The translations under genes and the position numbers were made by a program. Below, piece after piece: positions 48,212 to 60,770 of a stretch of 64,000 nt of DNA. A model generated the notes under the pieces. The model had not been told where the DNA came from, ran no database searches, and saw only the letters and a program-made list of their open reading frames with translations. Numbering within the stretch: position 1 is the stretch's first letter; each line of letters begins with the position of its first letter. The stretch is from Homarus americanus (taxonomy: Eukaryota > Arthropoda > Malacostraca > Decapoda > Nephropidae): contig NW_024753848.1 of the NCBI RefSeq assembly GCF_018991925.1, positions 181,001 through 245,000 of the forward strand, given 5' to 3'.

Positions 48212-48595
48212 CTACTCACACTCACCCACACCCTACACACTCACCCACACCCTACACACTCACCCACACCCTACACACTCACCCACACCCTACACACTCA
48301 CCCACACCCAACACACTTACCCACACCCCACACACACTCACCCACACCCACATCACCCACACCCCTACACACTCACCCACACCCTACACACTCTCACCCA
48401 CACCCTACACACTCACCCACACCCTACACACTCACCACCCAACACACTTACCCACACCCCACACACTCACCCACACCCTACACACTCACCCGCACCCTAC
48501 ACACTCACCCACACACCCTACACACTCACCCACACCCTACACACTCACCCGCACCCCACACCCGACCCACACCCTACACACTCAGCTTACACTCA
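48212..48595. repeat. 18-bp minisatellite
   Basis: About 20 copies of actcacccacaccctaca. Confidence 0.95.
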
Positions 48596-48601
48596 CCAAA
48601 A

Positions 48602-48673
48602 GGTTAGGTTAGGTTAGGTTACGTTACGTTACGTTAGGTCAGGTTAGGTTAGGTAGGTCAGTCAGGTTAGGTT
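48602..48673 (+). repeat. Interstitial TTAGG/TTACG array
   Basis: ttagg with ttacg and tcagg variants. Confidence 0.92.
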
Positions 48674-49028
48674 CTCAAACACTCGTACAAACATCTGATT
48701 TCTTATCCCGAGAAAAACAACAACAACAACCTAATACTTGAGGTAGAGTCTCAGTGCAAATTCTAAGCCATTTTGACCCCCACTCACTACTTCCGTGTTG
48801 TCACAGTTAAAGTGAGTCAGCTGGAAGCCTCACGACTCAGCGTTTCCTTAAAGTCGAGGATTCACCCTTTGTTATTGTTTTCCAGATGCCAATGTGAGGT
48901 TTTTTTTAAGAGGGGAAACTTTTGTATTTTTTTTATAATGCTTTACAAATATATTACGAAGAGTTTGATTGTTATTATAATGCTGGCGTCGTTTACATAT
49001 AAGGCTTATTATACTCTTAAGTTATGAA

Positions 49029-49320
49029 TTAGGTTAGGTTAGGTTAGTGTAAGGTAAGGTAAGGTAAGGTAAGGTAAGGTTACGTCAAGGTAAGGTAAGG
49101 TAAGGTTACGTCAGGTTAGGTAAGGTAAGGTAAGGCACGTCAGGTTAGGTAAGGTAAGGTAAGGTTACGTCAGGTTAGGTAAGGTAAGGTAAGGTAGGCT
49201 GTCAGGTTAGGTAAGGTAAGGTAAGGTAAGGTAAGGTAAGGTTACGTCAAGGTAAGGTAAGGTAAGGTTACGTCAAGGTAAGGTAAGGTAAGGCAAGGTA
49301 AGGTCACGTCAGGTTAGGTA
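49029..49320 (+). repeat. TTAGG-related (GTAAG)n array with higher-order unit
   Basis: Mostly taagg pentamers, one base from ttagg, punctuated every ~35-40 bp by ttacgtcaggttagg. Confidence 0.92.
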
Positions 49321-49515
49321 TCTTGTAAACCCTAAATAACCCGATATCATGGCGTTATCCTCACCCACACAAAATAGATAACCTCACGATATCGGAAAGC
49401 CCTGCCGATAAGGTTTAAAACACCGATACTTAATAATGGAACTTTGTCGCCAACTCAGAGTCAATAATGCTCCGATATCGTTCCCTTACAGTCTGATAAT
49501 TGAATATAGGTTCCA
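49321..49515. other. Unique sequence with repeated cgatatc words
   Basis: Short unique interval with three cgatatc(g/a) words. No gene. Confidence 0.4.
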
Positions 49516-49517
49516 TC

Positions 49518-49664
49518 ACGCCCACATTACGCCCTCATGACGTCATACCACACTACGCCCTCATGACATCATACCACACTACGCCCTCATGACGTCATAC
49601 CACATTACGCCCTCATGACGTCATACCACATTACGCCCTCATGACGTCATACCACATTACGCCC
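49518..49664. repeat. 26-bp minisatellite with a CRE palindrome in each unit
   Basis: Five copies of cctcatgacgtcataccaca plus ttacgc. TGACGTCA, the full cAMP-response-element palindrome, occurs at 49538, 49590, 49616 and 49642; the second copy reads TGACATCA. Confidence 0.92.
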
Positions 49665-50155
49665 ATGGGAAATAAAAAAGTGTGAATAAATGAAAATAAA
49701 TTATAAAGAGACAAAGAAACGATAATAATGATAATATACAAAAAAAACGACTTATCATGAAATACAGAGAATTGACCACCACAGGTAAACACAGGTGATC
49801 ACAGGTAATCACAGGTAATCACAGGTGCTAATTAACATAACCACAAATACAATACACCATCCACAAAATACACCCACTACACACAACAACATCTTTGAGA
49901 AGATTTAATAACCAAAGAGCAGAGTTATAATCTTTCAAAGTCTCCCCTGTAGAAAACGGCACAAGAAGAGGTTTTTGGAGGGGTAACTCTGCCAGAATCT
50001 TAACCCTCTATTGGATGATCAAATGTGAGCTCTTTATGATCTTAGACAAGTTTATGGATGAATATAAAGAAGACGGATGTGAATATATGGAAATGGATAC
50101 ACAAATATGGAAATGGATATGCATATATGGAAAGCGGATAAGCATATATATAAAG
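49665..50155. other. AT-rich unique sequence, no gene seen
   Basis: Includes a short acaggta(a)tcacaggt repeat at 49785-49828. Confidence 0.45.
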
Positions 50156-50159
50156 AAAA

Positions 50160-50400
50160 CGGGATATACAAGACTAGGAGGACAGAGACTAGGACAGAGA
50201 CTAGGAGGACAGGGAGTAGGAGGACAGAGACTAGGAGGACAGAGACTAGGAAGACAGAGACTAGGAGGACAGGGACTAGGGGAGAGACTGGGAGGACAGA
50301 GACTAGGAGGACAGAGACTAGAAGACAGGGACTAGGGACAGAGACTAGGAGGACAGGGACTAGGAGGACAGAGACTAGGAGGACACACTAGAGGACAGAG
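50160..50400. repeat. 15-bp minisatellite
   Basis: About 15 copies of aggaggacagagact with deletions. Confidence 0.95.
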
Positions 50401-50462
50401 CCATAACTGGCAGGTAATTAAACTCCTCAAAACTCCATTATATGAGCAGTAAACAAGTTCTG

Positions 50463-50785
50463 GTGTCCTGAGGGTCAACTGTGGCTCCTGACTGTGGCGA
50501 CCCTGACTGTGGTGGCCCTAGCTGTGGTGGCTCCTGACTGTGGTGGCTCCTGACTGTGGCGGCTCCTGACTGTGGTGGCTCCTGACTGTGGTGGCTCCTG
50601 GCTGTGGTGGCTCCTGACTGTGGTGGCTTCTGACTGTGGTGGCTCCTGACTGTGGTGGCTCCTGACTGTGGTGGCTCCTGACTGGTGGCTCCTGGCTGTG
50701 GTGGCTCCTGACTGTGGTGGCTCCTGACTGTGGTGGCTCCTGGCTGTGGTGGCTCCTGACTGTGGTGGCTCCTGACTGTGGCCTA
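50463..50785. repeat. 16-bp minisatellite
   Basis: About 18 copies of ggctcctgactgtggt with gctg/actg variants. Confidence 0.95.
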
Positions 50786-50887
50786 TGGCAGCACCAGCCT
50801 TTTCATGACCTGGAAGTGACCTAATGAAACGAGGATGGCCAGCCCAAGGGCCACCGAGGCGTGAATTTGTTTAAAGTGTAGAAGCTG

Positions 50888-51075
50888 TCGTCAACACAAC
50901 AACCACACCCTGAGTTAACGAGCTGCATGACCCCGTGTCAAGTCCTCCGGTAGGCAAGACGTTTCCTAACCTAACCTAACCAACACAACAACCACATCCT
51001 GAGTTAACGAGCTGCATGACCCCGTGTCGAGTCCTCCGGTAGGCAAGACGTTTCCTAACCTAACCCAACCTAACC
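50888..51075. repeat. Tandem duplication of ~96 bp ending in CCTAAC
   Basis: Two nearly identical ~96-bp copies (aacaaccaca, gagttaacgagctgcatgac, gtaggcaagacgtttcctaa). Each ends in a short CCTAAC run. One substitution (tcaagt/tcgagt) and minor indels separate them. Confidence 0.9.
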
Positions 51076-51615
51076 TCTCGTATTCATCCTATCGTGGTGC
51101 GTATAGCCGAAAAAAAAGACAAATAAAAAGTAAAAAAATAAATAAATTAATTAAAACAAAAATAAAAATAAAAAGTAAAAATGTAATGAAGTAAAATTAA
51201 AAAAATAATTAAAATTCTCCCAGTTATCTCCACTCATGTCCGAGGCTGAATGGAGGGGCAAATCGGTTACGTTGTCAAGAATATCGAACCGAGGATCTCA
51301 ACGGTGGAGTTTAAAATATAACCACCTCGCCACTGTAATCCTCCTCCCAGAATTATTTGCGTTAAATCAAAAAAAAAAAATAATGATAAAAAAAAAATAA
51401 TCGTATATATTTCCTTCTTACCCTCACTACAGGTGGAAGGTGGGGAGTGGGGGGCATGAGGTGGGGGGTGGGGGCGGTGTTGTGGGGGTACTATTGCCCC
51501 CTGCACTTAAGGTCCTTTTCCCTCTTCAACAAGCGACAGGTGTGCGTGTAGCGGGGTCCAGATTTCAACACTTACCTAACCTAACCAAACCAACACGAAT
51601 CAGAATCTTGAGAGT
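51076..51615. other. A-rich and unique sequence, no gene seen
   Basis: A-rich simple sequence at 51100-51215 and unique DNA. No gene recognised. Confidence 0.45.
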
Positions 51616-51904
<289 letters not shown>

Positions 51905-52009
51905 CTGAGCACGATGACTTGTAACTTATCAAACACCTGAAACGATGACGTCATTCTTTGAGGCCGATGACCGATTGTTGTTAAGACACAAGACTGAGAA
52001 AGACGATGG

Positions 52010-52225
52010 AAGAAGAGAGGAAGAGGAGGAGCAAGAGAGGAAAGAAGAGAGACAAGGAGAAGAGGAGGAGGAGGTGTAAGAGAAGAAAGAAGAGGAGAGG
52101 AAGAGGAGGAGGTGTAAGAGAAGAAAGAAGAGGAAGGAAGGAAGAAGAAGGAAAAGGAGGAAGGGGAGCAAGATGAAGAAGGAGGAGGGAGGAAGGAGGA
52201 AGACGAAGAGGAGGAGGAGAAAACA
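52010..52225. repeat. Purine (GAA/GGA) tract with ~45-bp duplication
   Basis: aggaggaggtgtaagagaag followed by aaagaagaggagaggaag occurs twice. Confidence 0.9.
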
Positions 52226-52354
52226 GACACAGATAATGCTATTGACACATACAGACACGGTCCACAGAGAGAGGCCACAAGGTTACGGCCATAGTCGATT
52301 ACCTTAAATTATTCAACAAATGTGGCCACCGTGACACAGCGGCGGCCACTCCCT

Positions 52355-52860
52355 CTCCCTCCGTCCCTCCACCCACCCTCCCGCCCCTCCACCCACACCC
52401 TCCCGCCCCTCCACCCACACCCTCCCGTCCCACCCACCAATAGCCTCCAATATACCAGTACACCAGGTATATACCACCAGTGCTTATATCCGGGTCAATG
52501 GGTGGAGGGTGTGGAGGAGTGTGGTGGAGTGTGAGTGGAGAGGTGTGGGTGGAGGGGGTGTGGGTGGAGGGTGGTGTGGGTGGAGGGGGGTGTGTGGATG
52601 GAGGGGGTGTGGGTGGAGGGGTGTGGGTGGAGGGTGTGGGTGGAGGGTGTGGGTGGAAGGGGGGTGTGAGTGGAGGGGTGTGTGGGTGGGAGGGGTGGAG
52701 GTGGGTGTGGGTGTGGGTGGGGTGTGTGGGTGGAGGGAGTGTGGGTGGAGGGGGTGTGGGTGGAGGGGAGGGGTGGAGGGAGGGATGGAGGGAGGTGGGT
52801 GGAGGGGTGGTGTGGTGGGGAGGGGGGGCTGGAGGGGAGGGGTGTGTGTGTGTGTGTGTA
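52355..52860. repeat. CCCTCC and GGTGGA-rich repeats
   Basis: C-rich ccctcccgcccctccaccca units at 52355-52435 and ggagggtgtgggtggagggg-type units at 52497-52830, ending in a short (GT)n. Confidence 0.93.
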
Positions 52861-52996
52861 TCGAGTGCCAGCATCAGGGTTGGGCTGAGTTATAACTTGT
52901 AAATGAATTCATGAGTTTAGTGACCCCTTATGACCCGGTTATTGGTGGCTGCAGAAACGAGGTCACTGAACCCTATTGAGAATATCAGGCGAGAAT

Positions 52997-53502
52997 GGTT
53001 AGGTTAGGTTAGGTTAGGTAGGTAAGGTAGGAAGGTAATAGGTTATAGGAAGTAGTAAGGGGTAGTTGGGTAAGGTTAGTTAGGTTAGGTTGGGTTGGGT
53101 AGGTTGGTAAGGTTAGGGGGTAAGGTTAGGTTAGGTAAGGTTAGGTTAGGTTAGGTAGGGTTAGGTTAGGTTAGGTAGTTAGGTTGTAGTTAGGTAAGGT
53201 TAGGTTGGGTAGGTTAGGTAGGTTAGGAGGTTAGGTTAGGTAAGGTAAGGTAGGTAGTTAGGTTAGGTAAGGTTAGGTAGGTTAGGTTAGGTAAGGTTAG
53301 GTTAGGTTAGGTTAGGTAAGGTAAGGTAAGGTAAGGTAAGGTTAGGTAAGGTTAGGTTAGGTTAGGTTAGGTTAGGTAAGTTGGGTTAGGTTAGGTTAGG
53401 TTAAGTAAGGTAAGGTAAGGTTGGTAGGTTAGGTTGGGTTAGGTGGGTTGGGTTAGGTTAGGTTGGGTTAGGTAGGGTTGGGTTAGGTTGGGTTACATTC
53501 TG
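52997..53502 (+). repeat. Largest interstitial TTAGG array, ~505 bp
   Basis: TTAGG pentamers mixed with ttggg, taagg and tagg variants; no perfect run longer than about six units. Confidence 0.95.
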
Positions 53503-53683
53503 TAGAAATAACTACAAAATATCAATAAACGCCAAATTTACCATATCAGTTGTAAGAAAGTGTTTGTTTACAAGGATGTTTATACAAGTGTGTATCAACA
53601 GTGTGGACAATGAATTAAGATTATTATGTTGTGTTTGTTTGTTTGTTCTCACCTGTGTTATGTTGTGTTTGTCAGGTGTGGTT

Positions 53684-53737
<54 letters not shown>

Positions 53738-53794
53738 CATACTACTACTTCTAATAATAATAACCCAATTTCAAGTCGACGGTCTAAATACCAC

Positions 53795-53835
<41 letters not shown>

Positions 53836-53866
53836 CTGGTCGAAACTAAACCACTCCATTACTCAA

Positions 53867-53914
<48 letters not shown>

Positions 53915-53925
53915 CTCTCTCCCAG
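53503..53925. repeat. Unique flank then (CTA)n, (CA)n and (CT)n microsatellites
   Basis: Unique to 53685; (CTA)n 53686-53735; (CA)n 53800-53832; (CT)n 53872-53920. Confidence 0.92.
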
Positions 53926-54137
53926 GATGAGTCAGGCGAGGCTCAGGTTACAGTGTGTGTGTGAAGATGTGGACACTCGTCAAATATTGCCCAGCCGCCC
54001 ATATAGACTACTGGCGCCACCCACACCGCCCTCTCTAGACTCTCCCTCCTCGTTCAGCCACCCAGCCTGCCACCCCATCACCTCCCATTACTTCACCACC
54101 CAATCTAACACCCAGCCACCCATTCAGCCAACCGCCC

Positions 54138-54304
54138 AAGTTAGGTTAGGTTAGAGTAGGTTAGGTTAGTGTTAGGTTAGGTTAGTGTTAGGTTAGTGTT
54201 AGATTAGTGTTAGAGTTAGTGTTAGGTTGGGTTAGGTTGGGTTAGTGTTAGGTTAGTGTTAGGTTAGTGTTAGGTTAGTGTTAGGTTAGTGTTAGGTTAG
54301 GTGT
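54138..54304 (+). repeat. Interstitial TTAGG array with ttagtg units
   Basis: Regular ggttagtgtta (11-bp) units mixed with ttagg. Confidence 0.93.
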
Positions 54305-54464
54305 ACATTATCTCTCTCCTCGCAGACTGTAGCTTCACGCTGAGTCTCTCCTAAACCGTAAGTCTTAAGAGATGTGAAATAGTCAAGTCTGCCCTGGGCT
54401 TAATGCCGTTTTCTTTTAGTTGTGAACGAGAGAATTATTAAACCACTTGGAATCGACTGTCTCC

Positions 54465-54870
54465 TCTTCCTCCTACTCCTCCTCTTCCTCCTACTCCTCC
54501 TCTTCCTCCTACTCCTCCTCTTCCCCCCTCCTCCTCCTCCCTCCTCCTCCTCCTCCCCTCCTCCTCTTCCCCCCTCCTCCTCCTCCTCCTCCTCCTCCTC
54601 CCTCCTCCTCCTCCTCCTCCCCTATGTCTGGCCCTCCTTTGTTTTGCTTTGTCCGTCTCTGTCTCTCCCATAATCAGGCAGCCGACCCCTGACGCCTGCC
54701 CCTGGGTTGGGGTGGGAGGGAGGTGCTGGGGGTCAGGGTCGAGATGAGAGGAGGATAGAGGGAGGAGAGGGAGGGGGTGAGTGGGGTGGGGAGAGGAGAG
54801 AGGGTGGGGTGGGGTGGGGTGGGGTGGGGGTGGGCTGGGGTGGGGTGGGGTCGGGTGTGGGGTATCCTAG
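54465..54870. repeat. (CCT)n tract and GGGGT tract
   Basis: CCT/TCC trinucleotides at 54465-54620; ggggtgggg units at 54700-54870, G-quadruplex-prone. Confidence 0.93.
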
Positions 54871-55044
54871 CCACACGGGAGGGGGTCGTCGCGGCCCTCC
54901 TCTTTGAGTTCCTGACCAATTAGAATCCACCAATTTACCCAGAGAAAGTTTTCATTCCTCCAATCAACTTTCTGTATAGACTCCCGCTTCACGAGTCTCC
55001 AGTTTAGCCTTTATATAATGACAGAATTCTCACTATAGCTACCG

Positions 55045-55330
55045 GGAGACTTAATATGATGAGTCTTAATATAACCTCAATTGTCATATGCAAGAGTCTT
55101 ACTCCTCAAATGTCTTATATAGCCAGAGTCACTAGCCTAATTGTCTTAATATCACAGAGTCTTAACATAGCCTCAAATAGTCTTAATATAGCCACAAGAG
55201 TCTTAACGCCTCATTGTCTTAATATACACAGAGTCTTAACATAGCCTCAAATTGTCTTAATATAAACAAGAGTCTTAACATAGCCTCAAATTGTCTATAT
55301 AGCCACAAGTCTATATAGCCTCAAGAGTCC
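55045..55330. repeat. Degenerate ~25-bp repeat
   Basis: About eleven copies with agagtcttaa, atatagcc and ctcaaattgt words. Confidence 0.85.
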
Positions 55331-55835
55331 ATCTGAGGCTCTTGAAAGTGTTTGTGGAATCTTCGACTAATTTGTTTAAGTCTTCCTGACAATACAATAC
55401 TAACTACGCCAAGAGAGAGTAATTTCCTTGGTTATATAGTCCATAAATTTTTCCAGGGAGAATTAAAGGGAAGAAAAGGGATGGAAGTAAAGGGGGCTAA
55501 TTATATCTAATGAAGAAGTGGAATTAAGGTGTTGAGACACACACACACACACACATATTATAAGAGCCCGCAGTGATAGATATAAGAACAGCACCATTCC
55601 ATCTATTGTTAAAATAATAAACAACTCTGATTTATCTGTAGCCCTGTAAATGTATTCAACGCATATCATTATGTCTAAATCAAATGTAAGTTAGAATATT
55701 TTCAAGCCACCTGTTTACACTCATTAATATACAGTTTATTATTATTATTATTATTATTATTATTTTTTTACACACAAAATAGTAAGAAATGGTGTGATAA
55801 TCCCACAGACTTTACGTACACTCAGACGGTCAATG

Positions 55836-55874
<39 letters not shown>

Positions 55875-56425
55875 CAAACCAAACAGGCAAAAACTAATTA
55901 CCATTGTATATATATACAACATACGGTACACCTACTATAACTTTAACCCTCTGACTTGACTGATTGTAACATTTATCAATAAGAGGTTTTATATATTACG
56001 TATTAATATATGTTATAGGTAAATATTAAATGAAGACGTGTTTATTTGCGAAGATTTTGTACTCTCTGCGCATGAGTGAGGATGGGGTATAGTTGGGCTG
56101 ACGTCACACTCTGTTGTCATGGAGTGCCAAGCTGAGGTGGAGGAGGTTGGAACCTTAACCTCTAGAGGTCCATCAAGAACCTCTCTAACTGTATTATATA
56201 ACGCGGGGCAGAGAGAGAGAGATCAGGTCTAATGTCTCCTGCTAGAGTGATATATGAACCACTCCTGGAGCACCACGCCCCCCCCCCTCTCCACCCACAC
56301 GCCTTTTTACCACGCCCACCCACACGCCATTTAACGCCCACCATCCACTCTTAACATCATGTCAACACGCCCCCGAGCAGTCACCTACCACAAACACACA
56401 CACACACACCTTCCTACGCCCCTAT
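55331..56425. other. AT-rich unique sequence with microsatellites, no gene seen
   Basis: (CA)n at 55539-55556 and 55839-55872 and (ATT)n at 55738-55764. No gene recognised. Confidence 0.45.
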
Positions 56426-56429
56426 ACAC

Positions 56430-56652
56430 CTACACTGACACCATCACCACTACCACCATCACCACTACCACCATCACCACTACCACCAACTATCACCACC
56501 ATCACTATCATCACCATCATCTCTACCACCATCTACCCCACCACCACCACCCCTACCACCACCACCACCACTACCACCATCACCACTACACACACCACCC
56601 TATCATCACCATCATCTCTACCATCACCACTACCCCTACTATCACCACCACC
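56430..56652. repeat. (CCA/TCA)n trinucleotide region
   Basis: accaccatcaccactaccac-type units. His/Thr-rich ORF over it is an artefact. Confidence 0.93.
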
Positions 56653-57600
56653 AATAAGCTGTTAACCATTGATGTCCCTAAGTTGAAACTATGTCAGGAT
56701 TAATTTACTAAGCTTAGACTGAGTTAGGGGTCACTCACCAAGCTTAGGTGGTGTCGGGAGTCACTCAATAAGCTGAAACTAAGCTGAGGTGGAGTCAGGG
56801 AGATAAGTTACGATTAGCAAAGTGCGTGCGTGCGTGTGTGTGTGTGTGTCTACCTGTGGCACACTCATTAATAAAAGCACCTGCAGCGTCTCCAGGTAGG
56901 CCATAAAGAATAGTTTTATTGCTCTCTCTGACACACACACACACACACACACACACTCTTATCAGGGACGGTGGCCAATACAGGACCGTGCATAGAAGAT
57001 GAGCCAAGCAGGAGAGTCCCTCCTCCTCCTCCTCTCCTTCGCCTCCCCTTCATCTTTTCCTCCTCTTCTTTACCTAACCCTCTTCCCCCCCCTCCCACCC
57101 ACACTACAGTGAGGAGTTATATGACAATCAAATAAACAACAACTACACAAGGGAAAGCGGGCCAACCTTCCCAACAGTATATGGACATTAACGAGCGATA
57201 CGTTCTAGTTACTCCACCATAACCTGCCTCAACAAGTTGCTAACCCTGTAACTAGCTATATTAACTAGCCCCCACCCCACCCTTACCCCTCCCTCTTATA
57301 CCCACAATAATACCACAGGTGAGCCAGACATCATATATTCCTTAACAAATCACAAATAAAAAAAAATAATAAAAATATACAATTAATTCTCGTAAAATAA
57401 AAAACCGTAAAATTTCATTCCTTTAGTTTTATTTTTACGAGTTAGATTTTGTGATGGAGTTGTGGACAGTGTTAGTAAACAAACAGCCGCCATCTTTAAG
57501 AGTCCCTGCAGTTAAGGGTGGAAATAGGTATCGTATCTCTGTGGCGTTGGGCTGTAATGGACGACGCGGGAACAAGACAATGCTTCGATAAATTCTTAGA
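56653..57600. other. Mostly unique sequence, no gene seen
   Basis: Three aagctta/aagctgaaact words at 56710-56790, (GT)n at 56835-56849, (CA)n at 56932-56955 and a CCT-rich tract at 57020-57100. Confidence 0.4.
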
Positions 57601-58065
57601 TTATCACCTTTTTTTGTGGCGTCTTATTTCGTCTTTGTTCTTGTTGTTTTTATTGTCTTTCTCTCTAATCGTCGTCTTTTTTTCCCACTCTTTTCTTCTT
57701 TCTTGTTTTTCTTTCTTCATTCTTCTTCTTTCGTCATCTTCTGCTTTGTCGTCGTCTTCTTTCGATGTCTTCTTCTTATGCTCCTTCATTCTTCTCTTCT
57801 TTATTCTTCTCATCATCTTCTTTCATCGTTATCATCTTCTTCTCTTTCTTTCTGGGTAATGTCTTCTCGTTCCTCTTCTTCTTCTTATCTATATTCCTCT
57901 TCCCGTCTCTAATACCTCCCGTTGTTCTCGTCTATAGTCTTCCTCTTCCTCATTTCTTCACGCTTATGTCTCTTCCTCCTCCCATCAATCTCCTCCTCTC
58001 TTCCCGTCTCTCATTTGTCTTCCTCCTTCCTGACTATAAAATTTTTTTACCTTCCATCCTCTCTC
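57601..58065. repeat. CTT/TTC-rich low complexity
   Basis: Irregular pyrimidine-rich DNA. Ser/Phe/Leu-rich ORFs here are compositional. Confidence 0.85.
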
Positions 58066-58074
58066 TATTCCCTC

Positions 58075-58300
58075 CTAAGGCCTCAGTCTGGCTCCCAAGG
58101 CCTCAGTCTGGCTCCTAAGGCCTTAGTCTGGCTCCCAAGGCCTCAGTCTGGCTCCTAAGGCCTCAGTCTGGCTCCTCTGGCTCCTAAGGCCTCAGTCTGG
58201 CTCCCAAGGCCTCAGTCTGGCTCCCTCCCTAGGCCTCCCAGTCTGACTCCCAAGGCCTCAGTCTGGCTCCTAAGGCCTCAGTCTGGCTCCCAAGACCTCC
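58075..58300. repeat. 20-bp minisatellite
   Basis: About eleven copies of aaggcctcagtctggctccc, carrying an StuI-type aggcct palindrome. Confidence 0.95.
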
Positions 58301-58354
58301 CTCCCCTAAAGGGTTGATAAGGAGTGATGGTGACTCTGTATTCATGAGGTGTGG

Positions 58355-59530
58355 GAGGCTGTGAGGTGGTGGTGATGGTGGTGGTGTGGTTGTGGTAGCC
58401 AGGTTGTGGTAGTGGTGGTGTGGTTTGTGGTGGTGTGTGGTGTGGTTGTGGTGGTTGTGTGGTAGTGTGGTGGTGTGGTTGTGGTGGTGAGGTGTGGTAG
58501 TGGTGGTGTAGTTGTGGTGGTGTGGTTGTGGTGGTGGTGGTGGTTGTGGTGGTGTGGTGGTGTGTGGTTGTGGTGGTGTGGTTGTGGTGGTGTGGTTGTG
58601 GTAGGTGGTGGTGTGGTTGTGGTGGTGTGGTTGTGGTGGTGGTGGTGTGGTTGTGGTTGTGGTAGTGGTGGTGTGGTGGTGTGGTTGTGTGGTGTGGTTG
58701 TGGTGGTGGTGTGGTTGTGGTGGTGTGGTTGTGGTAGTGGTGGTGTGGTTGTGGTAGTGGAGTGGTGGTTGTGGTGGTGGTGGTGTGGTGTGGTAGTGGT
58801 GGTGTGGTAGTGGTGGTGAGGTTGTGGTAGTGGTGGGTGAGGTTGTGGTAGTGTGGTGGTGTGGTGGTGAGGTTTGTGGTAGTGGTGGTGAGGCTGTGGT
58901 GGTGTGGTTGTGGTAGTGTGGTTGTGGTAGTGGTGGTGTGGTTGTGGTAGTGGTGGTGTGGTGGTGGTGGTGAGGTTGTGGTGGTGGTGGGTGAGGTTGT
59001 GGTAGTGGTGGTGTGGTGGTGGTGGTGTGGTGGTGTGGTGGGGTGAGGTTGTGGTGGTGGGGTTGTGGTGGTGGTGTGTGATTGTGGTGATGGTGGTGTG
59101 GTTGTGGTGTGGTGGTGGTGTGGTTGCGGTAGTGTTGGTGTGGTAGTGGTGGTGTGGTTGTGAGGTAGTGGTGGTGAGGTTGTGGTGGTGAGGTTGTGGT
59201 GGTGTGGTTTGGTAATGGTGGTTGTGGTGGTGGTGGTGTGGTTGCGGTAGTGTTGGTGTGGTAATGGTGGTGTGGTTGTGGTAGTGGTGGTGTGGTAGTG
59301 GTGGTGAGGGTTGTGGTAGTGGTAGGTAGTGGTGGTGAGTTGGTGGTGTGGTTAAGGTAGTGGTGGTGTGGTTGGTAGTGGTGGTGAGGTTGTGGTAGTG
59401 GTGGTGAGGTTGTGGTAGTGGTGGTGAGGTTGTGGTAGTGGTGGTGAGGTGTGGTGTGGTGGTGTGGTAGTGGTGGTGAGGTTTGGTGGTGGTAGTTGTG
59501 GTAGTGGTGGTGTAATGGTTGGCCAGGTTT
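58355..59530. repeat. 1.2-kb GTG/GTGGTT array
   Basis: ggtggtgtggttgtggtagt-type units without strict period. The minus strand gives a 493-codon His/Thr/Pro ORF that is a composition artefact. Confidence 0.97.
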
Positions 59531-59599
59531 GGTGGTGATAATGTAGTGTGAATTTTTCCAGCCGGTTTTCCTCTCTCTCGCTAATGTTTCCAGACGTGG

Positions 59600-59830
59600 G
59601 AGAGTGGGAGGGAGGGGGGGGTGGGGTGAGTGGGGTGGGGTGTGTAGGGGTAGGGGGTGGGATGAGGAGGAAAAGGGGGGAGGAAAAGGTGGGGGGTCGC
59701 AAACACTCACTGCCCTTCAGCCTATACGTGGAGGATTCACACACACCCCACTCACCCTCCACGCCCCCACTCACCCCTCCACACCCCCCTCCACCCCCTC
59801 TCCTTCCCCCACCTTCCCCTCTCCCCATAT
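59600..59830. repeat. GGGT-rich then CCCCAC-rich low complexity
   Basis: G-rich at 59605-59695 and C-rich at 59745-59825. Confidence 0.85.
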
Positions 59831-59919
59831 TGGCAGAGTCATTATTCCTTCCCTAATGACAGTAATTAGGGTCATTGTAGCTCTCAATTATTCTCGCTGT
59901 TGTTGTTGTTGGTCTAATG

Positions 59920-59923
<4 letters not shown>

Positions 59924-59971
<48 letters not shown>

Positions 59972-60390
59972 CTGTGCCATTAATATTTTACATCTGGATC
60001 ATAACGACCCATCCCTTACCTCTTTCTCTCTCTTTATCTCTTCCTTCCTTCCTTATTTCCTTCTTTCTTTCTCTCTCTCCTCTCTTTTTTCTCCTTTCCT
60101 TCCCTCTTCCTTTAACCCTTCTATATATTCTATTTCCACACCTCTCTCTTCCTCCTCTCTCTCTCCTCCTTGTCTCTCCACCTATCTCTTTCTCGTTGTT
60201 CTCTCTCTCTCTTGTTCCTTGTTCCCTTATCGCATGACTTTTGTCTCTCTCTCTTCCTCCTTTCTTTCATCCTCTCCCTTTCCTCTTCCTTAACCCTCTC
60301 TCTCTCTTCCTCCTTTCTTTCATCCTCTCCCTTTCCTCTTCTTTATCTCTCTCTCACACTCTCCTCTTCCTTATCTCTCTCTCCGTCTCT
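59924..60390. repeat. (GA)n and CT-rich repeats
   Basis: (GA)n at 59924-59968; CT/CCTT-rich at 60015-60390 including a duplicated cctcctttctttcatcctct. Confidence 0.92.
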
Positions 60391-60770
60391 TGACTAATAA
60401 TAACAAAAGCAACTCTATACCAAACATGTGGACGTTTTACATCTACCATAGTCACCCCCTAAAGAAAACGAGCTATAAAAACAGAAGGGGTAACTCTCAT
60501 AAACTCACGCAAACTTTTTATACCCAAGTCATAACTAAGTACGCTAAACAAATGATTGAGAATTAACTGTATGTGAGTTAATTTTATGTATCTTGATTAA
60601 TTATGCATCTAGATTAGTTAGATCATCCGGATTAACTACATCTATGCTAGTTAATTTGTTAGATATACCAAATGATTATATACGTACGTTACCTTTATCA
60701 GCGCTTCAGGTAAACACTTTGTGCCTCTCTTACCTGTAAAGAAAAATGTATTTAATTATTATCTTCTACC
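60391..60770. other. AT-rich unique sequence, no gene seen
   Basis: Short imperfect taactacat/tagttaa words at 60560-60660. No gene. Confidence 0.45.

Noticed and set aside
58229..59710. 493-codon minus-strand ORF rich in His, Thr and Pro
   Set aside because: It is a translation of the GTG array, with no domain and no start or splice context.
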